Shown here in pieces: positions 26,528 through 38,000 of a DNA stretch of 64,000 nucleotides. Made by a program: the position numbers and the translations under genes. The notes under the pieces were generated by a model. It ran no database searches. It was not told the DNA's origin and worked only from the letters and a program-made list of their open reading frames with translations. Location of the stretch: assembly GCA_003640385.1 (NCBI GenBank), contig RCAB01000212.1:38504-102503 (forward strand). The letters run 5' to 3'. Numbering within the stretch: position 1 is the stretch's first letter; each line of letters opens with the position of its first letter. The stretch comes from Setaria digitata. Taxonomy: Eukaryota > Nematoda > Chromadorea > Rhabditida > Setariidae.

Positions 26528-28024
26528 TTAGAGAAGTGGAGTGATTATGCGGGAAAATTCTGAGGGAAATTTCAGTTCTTCGTTACTGATCGGAGATCCT
26601 TCCAAAACAAAGACATTGATAACGAGAGGCGCCATTTCTACAGAGGGAAAAAAAAAAAAAAAACATCAGGAACGGTAGCACTAATAATAATTATCCAACG
26701 CTGAGAACGGATTTCAGCACTACCTTTCCCAGTTGTCTTAAAAATCATTCTCATCGAACGCTTCGGCGACTCTTCTTCAAGTTTCCTCAGAATTTCCAGT
26801 TCGGAACAACCATCAAAATTTTCGATTCTCTCTGATAATTCCAATGAAGTATTCAGACGAGAACCGACAACGCAATAATTCGTTTCCAAGAATAATTTTG
26901 GCCAAACACAATAAACTTTGGAATAATTTATCCCAGAATGCTCAAAAATTCCGTCTAAGTTCAACTGGTAGCATATTTTTAGCGCTAAACCCTAAAAATT
27001 TTATAAATTTATCAAAAAAAAGAGAAAAAGGAAGAGAAAAATATATTCTATCGTATCATTGTTCATAATTTCATAAAAAAATTTCATAATCAATGATCAT
27101 TTGTCTTTCCTCAAAATGCTGATCTAAAAAAGATTTGAAATCTGAACGAATCCTATAAAAATTCTATATTTAGGAAATTTTAATGTTCCAAAAATAAACT
27201 GATAAAAGATTTCACACCAAATTATCTCTCAGCAATCGTTTATATTCAAAAAATTTGGATCGACCACAGAGAGTAACATTGTTATTGATAATCAGTCGTT
27301 TAAATGCCAAATTAATTTCAATGTTTGATTCGCATTTTCGCAGATGTTTTAACTAAAATCAACAACGAAACATAGAAACTAACATCAAACCGATCTACAA
27401 AAAAACTAAAATAAAAAGTGAAAAGAATACTGCGCTAATATTTCCCTATAAGCCCTTACATTTGAAAGTGAATTCTGTGACTTTGTCGAGGCAAAAATTA
27501 TGTAGTAATTCAAAAATATCACTTTCATGATAAGGACTCCATTTTGTGCTTCCTCATATAAAGAGATAAAAGCACTGCAGATAAAAATATCAAGCTTCTC
27601 AAAGACTAGTTCCGTATAAAAGGTACTTCGCGCATCTCTCGGAGTAATTGAAGTTATACATTTTGAGATATTTCATGAAAATTTTGACTCAAATTACATT
27701 CTAAATTAATTAATTTAGGATTTAAACATCATAATAACTAAGAAAACATGTTTGCTGAAAGAGCCTCAAATCACTTCGTTACCGTTACCAAAATTAATTT
27801 GCTGTTTCGAAAAAAATCACAAATATCCTAATCCTAGGCAAATAAATCATTTAGAAACTGGACTGAGATCCTGAAGCTCTTTCTACCTACAACAGACTCG
27901 ACCACCATTAGAAAAATACCTTTGGATAAACAGCATCTACCAATTTCCAAACCTCGCTTTCAAAATTCACTTTAACACTGATAGCTAGCACGACAGGGAT
28001 CGTTAATGTAAGCAACTGTCTCAT
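26528..28024 (-). CDS. Probable secreted protein of unknown function, 160 residues
   Basis: Three exons join without frame conflict: 27920-28024, 26724-26991 and 26528-26637. The first encodes MRQLLTLTIPVVLAISV, a plausible signal peptide, then KVNFESEVWKLVDAVYPK. The second carries GLALKICYQLNLDGIFEHSG, VYCVWPKLFLETNYCVVGS and LSERIENFDGCSELEI. The third ends FPSEFSRIITPLL and TAA. There are four cysteines and two N-glycosylation sequons (NYS, NTS) in the mature part, which suits an extracellular fold. A TTTTCAG sits 11 bases before the ATG, the usual place for spliced-leader addition. No domain is recognised; it is probably nematode-restricted (inference). Confidence 0.6.
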
Positions 28025-28266
28025 GTTAATTCATTATAAACTATTCTGAAAATCACTGAACCATTTTTTTATATGTGAAACGAAGAATAGCGAAAGGAAA
28101 TATTCAAAAAAAAAACTGAATTTTTAATTTAAATAAAAAATAAAAATTCTGATCCCAACCAATGCGAAGAAAATCCACCTCAACGTGAAAAGAAAAAAAA
28201 AATAAAAAGACACCTCAACGTCCAGATTTTTTAAATTCCAACTGGACAATTCAGAGTTACATTTAC

Positions 28267-28391
28267 CTATACAATCCTGACATTCCTAGAGCAATCAATC
28301 CAAATACAGTTGCAGTTAAAATTTCTGCAAATTCCGGAAAAGGTGGCAGTGAAGAAATTTTTGTGGCAACTGACAAAATGGGAACGGACAT
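28267..28391 (-). CDS. First coding exon of a small membrane-segment protein (3' part uncertain)
   Basis: An ATG at 28391 opens MSVPILSVATKISSLPPFP, then EFAEILTATVFGLIALGMS and GLYR, ending at an AG|GTAAAT donor (28267). The 125-base exon encodes one clear hydrophobic helix near the C-terminal side. The nearest canonical acceptor downstream (GATTTTCAG, about 28036) is phase-compatible. It would add IVYNETVAYINDPCRASYQC and a stop, making a 62-residue protein, but that exon overlaps the secreted-protein gene in another frame. Small mitochondrial inner-membrane subunits have this size and shape, but no family match is claimed. Confidence 0.42.
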
Positions 28392-29075
28392 CCAGTTACT
28401 ACTTTTACTCAAGTAATGCTAAACCATATACTATGCAATATGACGAAACAGCAAGTTTCAAAAAATTTATTAACACAAATCATCAGTAAAATTCAATAAC
28501 TTCGAAAGGACAAGAAACTAGTCATGAATTTAAAACAGATGTCACAGATAGCATGATTTAAGCAGTCCAATATTCTGAAAAACTACCGGAAATAAAGAAA
28601 AACCGTTTTTTTCACGATTATAAAGGACACATAAAATTGACACTGGAAAAAGTAATTTCCTTTAAAATTCAAATTTCTCACTGATGAGATCAATGTGAAA
28701 ATAATACCATAAAGTGATAGCACAGGAAACATTTAGAAATAAGAAAAGCAACAAAAAAAATACCTTAGCAAGAGTCTGCAGACACTCAGTGCAACAAGTT
28801 TCTCAGTGGTTTGAAATTTCAGTGTGATTAAAAAGTGAAATACAACATCACCCCGTTAGATTTGAATAATTTAAGAGACTAGCTTTAGCTGGTTTTTGTA
28901 GAATACTTCTAGTAAGACGGTGAAATCAAGATACCGCTAATTTCTTACCTCGTAGAGATTGGATTCACAAAGAAATAAGCTTTACACAGAAAATGTATCA
29001 AGCCGCAACTTAAAGTTATAACTCAATTTATAGATATGTGTTAGGTAATACAGTAAACCTTAGATGCATTAAATT
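28392..29075. other. Intergenic stretch downstream of rha-1
   Basis: No gene seen. The 685 bp between the rha-1 stop codon and the next minus-strand ATG would hold the rha-1 3' UTR and the promoter or intercistronic region of the following small gene. Confidence 0.5.
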
Positions 29076-32000
29076 TTAAAAAGCGCCATACCCGCTGTTA
29101 CCTCCAATATTTCTCCACCAAGATGCACAATCTTCACCAGTAGCACTCAGAGGAGCATTATTAGATCCTTGGACAAACAAACCATCCGCAGATTGTCGCG
29201 TTCGTGTCCTAAACGCGGGTTGTAGTACCGATCCACTACCCGAATATACTGAAACAGTTTCTCCAGAACCAGTTCGAGCGCGTTTTAATGGGGCAGTTTC
29301 CCAACTTGCCGTCAAGCCACGCATACCACTTTCCAAATCATCATATTCTATAATTTTGCACAGTATTTAGATTTGTTTCTTATTTGCCATCCCGACTTTA
29401 TACAAACATCATTAAAATAAAATATGATGTGATATATGAAAGAGGAGTAGCAACAGTAGAAAGAAACTCATTTTTGAAAAATCAACAACTGACCTTATTC
29501 GATAACAAATATTAGAATCTACGACTTTATATATATCAACTTCAACAAACTGACATTCGAATTAACTCATTCATGCGGTAGCTAATCACCTACACATATA
29601 TGATAATTTTTCAACGGATATATTCAAATCAGTTTGCCAATTGTATCCCAACGCCTGTACCGCATCCAACAAATTTTTTTTACTTCCAGAACAAATAATA
29701 TTCGTTTCAAATATTTGTATCATTACAATTCATAAATGAAACAACTACAATTACATCACATAAATTATATCTCAAATCTACCGAATTCAGTTTTAAGTAA
29801 ATGAAATATTTCGCTCGAAAACTTACTGTTATAACTCGATGATGAACCTCTGCCATAACTTTGCACATCGCTATCGTTCATACACGAAAATAAAGCGGTA
29901 TTTTGCGTAGTTCCAAAGACACATGAATAATGACCTCCATTACCGCTAGTTCCACGAAAATTACCTCTATATCTCCCTGCTCCATACATACTATTGTAAC
30001 CTCCAGAATTATAAGACCATTCTAAGGAAGGTTGCGGTGGAAAGTAATTAAGATCAAGAAGACCTCCTCTTCTTGGTATTCTCCTTTCATAGCTCCCATA
30101 TCCTGTTTCATTACCTTCAAATGCACCGATTCCACGTCCTCGTCCATATCCCCTCCATCCCGTTCTTCCTCTACTTCGCCCTATATTTAGTACTCTCTCT
30201 CTAGCACTGTTTCGAATCCTAAAATCAAGATCGAAATGAGTAGCTGGATTCCTTGCAGAAGAAATTATTGCACTTCAAAAAATTAGATTTTCGATCAAAT
30301 AAAACATGGAAAATATGTAAAGTTTTATTTAGTAATTTAAATAATTTAGCAAAACATTTGCTTGATAATTTATATTTGCCAGAAGAAATAAATTTCCTTC
30401 AATGTTGAGTATACCGTTGGTTAGAAAATGAAAAAAAATATTACCACCACAGAACCGGCCATCTAAGAAAGAATCAATAAACGTAAGAATCAATTTGTGA
30501 AAGGCTTTTCAGACATAATTCCTTAAAAACGGCTAGACACAAAATCTATTTTATATCGAAGGTAGATACTTTTGATAATAAATATTTAAATATGGATGAC
30601 CGAAAACTGTAGAGATAATGAAATACTGTTCACCCTGAAACGGGCTAGGCGAAAAATTGCTTCATTATCAACATACTTTTGCTGGTTCGTTTCAGCTGCT
30701 CTTTCATTTGCCGACCAACCAAAAGGTGACGACAGTTGTTTTAGAATATTAAGCAGTTTGCTGTTATCTTCGACAGTTTTGTCTGTGGCTTCTGGATTTA
30801 AACAAGTTTGTACAATAAGTGCTTCAATGCATGGCCGCAAAGCTACAATGCGAGCCGCAGCTTGAACATCCATTTTCAGGGGAATCCTGAGGAGAACAAA
30901 AAAGTGGATTAATTTACCGCATAAATGATAAATGAAGAAAACAGGATGATGATTTCAATTCTTAGGAGATAAGTGATTTATTTTAGGATGGAAAGCATAA
31001 AGCAGAAATTAAAGCTTACATGTCATCTAATTTGATAACATTATTACCATGATACTCCACTTTGCGACTTCCAAAAAGAAGTAATTGAAGTGGCGTTATG
31101 TTTGAGATTTGCTTGCACGATATAACCTTAGTACGAAGCTGAAAAAAACCATTTTGATTATTTTATACTGAAAAGTTCTAACTAGCTTTTCAAAAAATGG
31201 AATTTTAATTCCGCCTATTCTATTCCCAAAAAAAAAGTTTTTTAAGAAGAAAAAGAACGCTTACTTTTTCTGAAAAAATGAACAAAGGAGACGGGAATTT
31301 AATAACATCCGAACTATGAAAAGGAGCGTTCACGGACTGCTTGCTCATCAAAGCTGTCGCCAATTCCAATGTGTAAACACGTCGCTTGTCTCGATGATGG
31401 CAAACATTTGGATATAAAGCTGAAATGCATAAACGAAATCAGAGGATTTAATCCCTGCATTCCAGCAAAAGAAAGAAACCGATGAAACAGAGATGTAGCG
31501 TTTATTCATCTCAAATCGATGTTTAATCCAATAAACCATCTAAATTAACTAATAGGTCATTCTGAACTTATTCCGAAACTCCCGCTCTTGAAAGCTCAGC
31601 GAAGAAAAAAACCAAGAAAAAAAAAAAAGAAAAAAAAAAGAAAAAAAAAAAAGAAAAAAAAAAATTTATTTTCTCTACTTTATAAAAAAGTTGTGCTCCT
31701 CTATTTTTATAAAAGTCGGTGAGCTTCAATTTCTTAAAGAGTTAATCAGCAGCATCATGTTCTGACTGCTTACAGAGCTTTCACTACACTCTCTTAGCAT
31801 AACTATGTTTTTCTCAACACCTTTTCGTAAAATTGCCTGTGGATGGGCATGCAGCAAGAGATTCCATGGAAAATAAAACAAAATGATGAAGAGCAACGAT
31901 CCTCTCACTAAAGAATCTTAATTATCTATCAGCAGAACAATTCCTTCTTCATCTCTCTTTGTGGAGAAGAATGTTTAGATGCTTTTCACTTATGAGGTAA

Positions 32001-35000
32001 AAATTTAGGTCATTAAAAACAAAGTTATGCAATTCTTACCATAAACCAATAATGAAAGGATGAGATCAAGATTTGAATCGGGCTCTCTGTTAGATACAGC
32101 TAATGGGACGAACAATGATTCAGAAAAACCACAGGAAATCAGTGTGTCGATTAGTTGTCGCTTAGCATCCCTAAAAAAGATGCATAAACTAAGTCAATTT
32201 ATATACATGAAAACTGCAATTTCTAGAAATGAAATTATTTCTAGTGGAAAGGGCATCTTATTCAGCTATAGTAATTTAAAAGGATATACCCAATCATTCG
32301 CAATACTGTGGAACTCAGGGAAAATTGTTCACAAACACTTTTCTCTGCCATTACATCCTGATTCAATGCTTCACGCCATCTGTTGTAGACGAATATAAGT
32401 GCTACATGATCCGAGAAGCGGTTGCCAGCAAACGAGCGTTGTACATAGGATAACTTTGAAGCCATTCGATCACGTGGGACATATGGTGTCGCAAATGATG
32501 AAGCTGCAGAAATTGTTGCTAACAATTCTCCAACACTGGAATTTCCAGAAAATTCAGCTTAGAAATTGAAGAGTGATGGATTTCTGAATGAACACATCTT
32601 AGAATCTATTATTAAAAAGTTCTTCTTTAGGGTTATGAAATTTATAAGTTAAATTTGCTCCGATGTGCAATTTCCAAAATGAAATATCCTAAACTTTTCC
32701 TCATCTTACCTATCGATACAAAAGTGAAGAGCAGATAATTATAAAGAAATCAACTTTACCCGCATGCAGTGGCAAGAATAAGAGTTTTCCCTAATATTGG
32801 TTCAATGGGAAGTCGGGCTAAAATGCGACCAAGTTCCGTTAATTCACTGTTTGAATCCAAAGCTGACATCTCTGCAGAAAAAAAAAAAAAAGAAAAGGAA
32901 GAGCAAATAAAGAAGAAAAAAAAGGAAAGAAGTATGTTTTATTATCAATATTTGGCATAGGAAAGTCGGAATTTTTAAAAATGTTATTCGTCCTTTAGTC
33001 AGGCATACAATTAANAAGGAAAGGAAGATGCAAATAAAGAAAAAAGAGGAAAGAAGTATGTTTTGTTATCAATATTTGGCATACGAAAGTCGGAATTTTT
33101 AAAAATGTTATTCGTCCTTTAGTCAGGCATACAATTAAAAGCCTTATGACTATTGATATTCAAACAACAGACCTCGAAGGAGCACTTCAGCTTCAACAAC
33201 AGAATCAATTGATGGTGGTTCGATAGCCTTGGCCAAAAAATCACCAATTGATCCTAATCCAATTAATTTAATCGCCAGTGCAATTTCATGTAGTGGAGTT
33301 CTTAGCATTTCTGCCGTACGATATTCTTCCAACCTTCACATTTTAAAGAATTATAACATAGATATCATTTCATATCGAAAAAAATTGTATGGAAATACTT
33401 GAAAAAACCGTCTTAAATTCCAAAGATCGAAGTCAATAAGACGGATGTGTACTTGTTATTTCAGGTTTAAAAATAGATTGACAGAATTGTCACAACAAAT
33501 TTTAGAGGCTTATCATTGTTTTAGAAAATAAAACATAAAAAGTAAGGCTTAGTTTGATCCAAAGTCTTCTGAAATAATGAAAAATATTCATGACGTAGAA
33601 TAATAGCAAGGAAAAAGTCATAATAAACAAACGCTTCGTATCGACTTTTAGAGCATAAATGGAAACAGAAGCCTTCACGGACACGTCCAGCACGTCCTCT
33701 CCGCTGTGCAATATTAGTACGAGATGCCCAAACTGTTGCATAGTGAACCATATTATTATGTGAAGTATACATTTTTTCCTTAGCTCTGAAATAATAACGA
33801 TTATCTGCAAAAATGAGTCTATGTATTTCATTATTTTATAGCTTTCGTGAGATGCATCGAGAACTGAGAGTTGCAAGGAAACACCAATGCAAAAGACACG
33901 AGCCTATAGTTGACGATTCCTGGAAATTACAGTATCTGCCCTTCAGAAAAGGAAAAAAATTCCAAATCACATAAGATAAATATTGCTGAACAACTTGTAT
34001 TAAACTCAGAATTCACTTGCAACTGTCAATTACGTAGACAACATCATCGATTGTTACACTGGTCTCCGCAATATTCGTCGATAGAATGATCTAAATGATT
34101 GTAGAGTGGTTAGAAAATGGTTAGATGAAAAGGCAGTTGTCATTTTCTCCTGCTTCATTTAGAGAATGAAAGCATTCTGACATGTGTATATAATAAATCC
34201 GCTGCTTGGTTCTTCGGAAAAAAAAAAAAAACCAACTTTTCTCACACTAGCTGGATAACGTTCGAAAACTCGGCGTTGTTCCTGGCCAGTCAATTGTGAA
34301 TGAAGTGGTAGAATGACAAAATGTGACTCATTACCGAACACAGAATGTGATTTTAGGAAATTAAGCAGAAGCTGGATGATACTCCATCCTGGTAAGAAAA
34401 TCAGTACAGCACCTTTCTCACCTCGGGTGATGATCTCACTTAAGAGTGCCTGAAATAATTTAACAGCTTCTACCTGTATTGCAATTAAAAACTCAAGTTG
34501 CTCATAAATTACGAAAAAAATAAGTCGCAGCAATTCATTGCACAATGGCCATTACGAAAATTGCTAACATAAGATTTCACCGGTAACTATGAATTAAAGT
34601 CACTCAATTAGAGAATATTAAAGTTTTAAATTCACTTATCCATAAACTAAAGGTGGGATCGGATACAGATGGAAAAATAGAGGACATCATATTGCTAGAC
34701 AACTAGAAAATAGTTGTTATTAATGATTTCATAAGTTCTAGTGTTACATCGCATGAATTCATTCTGCTACACCACGAACTTTTGTATGGGAAAAAGAGTC
34801 TCTTTTTTTTGACTATATTGTAGAAAAATTTAAAAATAGCAGCAACCTCAATAAGCTCGAAAGATATTTCTCTTTCTGAAAGTCGACTCATGGCTAATTT
34901 TGTATTTGGACCGTATTCTTCACCGACGATGAGATTCAGATTCTGCACCTGAAAAATCCAATCCATGCCCAAACTATAATGAATTTAAAAAAAAATGCTT

Positions 35001-38000
35001 CGCGTTGAAATTTGAAGAAAAAGAATGGAACCTCTTCCGTAATTTCTTCTCCTTCATCGTCACGATCTTTGTCCTTCCTTCTCCTTAATTCATTAGCTGG
35101 TGGTAAGAAACGGATCATTTGTATGATATCTTCTAGGAAATAATCTAAAGATGGAATCATTACATATTCCAAAACCCTTCTTTTCTATTATATGTTACGT
35201 CTAGTATTATGTGAAAATTAATCTTGAGCACAATAACCTTCAATCAAAATATTAAAGAACATCTGAGTACCTTTGAAATTTTTACACCAATTTAACGAAA
35301 TAAGGAAGAGAGTATAGAGTAAGTACTCAAATAATTCGATGCATGATAAAAAAAAAAAAAAGGTAGTGAGAGTTCCAAACTATTTCTCGCTTCTTACTTA
35401 AAGCTACTGAGGTAAGCTCCATAATCAGATGTTTTGTGAATTGCTAAATCACACAGCAAAACGTATGAAGGTGACTGCACAAACAAGTTCAGGCAGTGAA
35501 AACTAAACATACACTGAACAGGAAAATTCCGTCCTTCCAGAAGTACGACTGAACACTCGCCAAAATAATTCGTGAAAAGGTTTGTATCAACGGCTGCAGA
35601 CATTAAAATAACACGTAAATCAGGATACATATCTACCATATCACGTAGCACAATCAGGATGAAGTCTGTCTGAAAAATCGATACGCTCAAACAGTGGAAA
35701 AAACTTATTTTAAAGAGAAGTAAAGAAGAATTGGAAAAAAAAAAAAAGATTACGACTTCCCTGTCAATCCTCGGACCAACACATTAGAACTATAGATGCT
35801 ACTTCTAAAGCTACATGTACTATAAAATTAGCAATATCAATCGCTTTTCATCTTTTATTCACTACTACATTTCCACTCTACTACACATTTACATTTCAAA
35901 CTTGAACCCTCAAATACTATGTAATCCGACTATATTTATACAATTCCATGGTACGTAGATCGCTAATTCATTGCAAATTATTTGCCGAAAGAATGACTCA
36001 ATAGTGGACCTAAAATATGAGAATTAAGTTCAAAATATTTAACTACTATGTGCAGAGATTTTACATTGATATCTCGTTCATGAATTTCATCAACAATAAT
36101 ATGACTTATTCCACGTAAGCCAGATTCTAATCTTTTGAGCAACAAGCCAACTGTGACAAACATCAGAGATCCATATGGTCGAGGATGAACTGAATCAAAT
36201 CTGCAATCCATATATTTTACGTGACAATTTTTCGATTCCTTGTTTCAGTATCAAACAGTATTATTGAAATTGGTAGTGAGTAAAAAATTTAAAACTAGAA
36301 CTAATGGCATGGCGAAACCTAAATCTAACATGCAAAATTCTTTTGTTTAACGGTGAAGTTCCAGTTCCTTCTCATTTTAACATTTACACTGACACAAAGT
36401 GCACAATTCCTTTGTACTGTTCATAAATATCTCAAAAAATTCTTCAAAAGTACCTGACACTATATCCAACCGACTCTCCTAGTTCCTCTCCACGTTCATC
36501 AGCTATGCGCTCAGCTAATGTTATAGCACTAATTTTTCGCGGCTGAGTAATAAATGCAGCGAATTCGGCACCACGACAGTTACTTATATAATGTTCTAGC
36601 AGGTACTGGCAAACCTGAAATTCTTAGAACTTTTTAAGTGCAATATCCCAAATAAAAACATTACCTTTTGTCACATTCCTAACTACTGAAATCAGGTTAA
36701 TCATCTCACAAATTCTTCATTACAACAAAAACTTTTCCCTTAATCCACTTTACCATGATTCAACAGTTGTAATGTTTTTATTTCATTTCTTTTCCTCTCT
36801 CATGACCAGTGTAATTTTTTAAAAACTTCTAGCCGCTAGTTATGGATTAAAGACAACCATAATTCATTTCACTAACTATAGAGAAACGTAATAACCTGAG
36901 TAGATTTACCGCAACCTGTTTCACCTTTGATCAAAGTAACTGAATTATTAGTAATCTTTTCAATTAATTGATCGCGATAATGGTAAACTGGCAGTGATTC
37001 TCGCTCAGCTTTTATACTGGGAGGTATTGTCCGCTTTTTGTCTACTTCTAACAATTCAGCGCTTATTGCCTCAAGGGACATCTGAAAATTTTAGAATACT
37101 ATTACTGTAAAATAGCAAAATAAGAATAAACGCAAAGAAATTATGCAGTGGGCAACTTGAAGTTAAAATATGTGATATATAGAAATCTCCATGGGTAAAA
37201 ATCTCTTGGCAAACAAAAAAAAAAAAGTTTGGCAGCACATAAAGCAAAAGAATGGCATATATAAATCTAAAGTATGAATGATACTTACGGAAAGGCTGGA
37301 AAAATTAATGGTTATATGAACGTTAGTTCGAATCATTGTTCTTAGACTTAGACTAGGACAAGTAATTGTTTTAGCATTAACAGTATCAGTATAACAGAAT
37401 GTGTACGAAAGCAAGTGGTGCTTCATCGATATTCAGTGACTTCCATGGGTTCCAATTTTGTAGCGCTGGACACCAAGAAATGAAACCATCTGAGATCGGT
37501 TTTGCTGGTTCGAACTGACTCAATTTTTTTGTTATCAGCAATGAAATTGGCTTTAGTGGTGAAGCTTCTGGAGATGGTTGTACTTCCTCGATGCCAACCA
37601 GCGCAAGATAGCTAGATATTTCCTCAGAAAGTCCTTTACTTAGAACTACACGGATTTCCGGCAACTAAAAGCAAATGTAAAAAATAACGATCATTAATAG
37701 CTGAAAAAAACAGAAAATTCAAAGGAAGCAAGAATGAATGGTGAAATATAAATCATTAGGCACATTTCCTAACCCATGACATTAAAATGCTAAATACCCC
37801 CTCTTTTTCTCACAATATTAACGGAGAATATAAGTTCCGGACATCCTTTTGTATTCCAGATCAAAACTAAAGTCATAATGAAAACGAGAAGCAAGTTTGT
37901 AAATGGTTATATTTAAACATACATTTCCAGCTGTTTTTTTCTTTTTTGACCCAGTATAGGCACCGACCAACTGGCTATGAAATAACTGACGGATCAAGGA

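Noticed and set aside
30596..30865. Plus-strand 89-codon frame
   Set aside because: Antisense shadow of an rha-1 exon that fits the helicase family perfectly on the minus strand.
31610..31665. Purine tract AAGAAAAAA...
   Set aside because: Low-complexity A/G run within an rha-1 intron, common in this AT-rich genome.
33502..33876. Minus-strand 124-codon frame
   Set aside because: Out-of-frame reading through the rha-1 exon at 33633-33785; the true frame gives the QRRGRAGRV motif.
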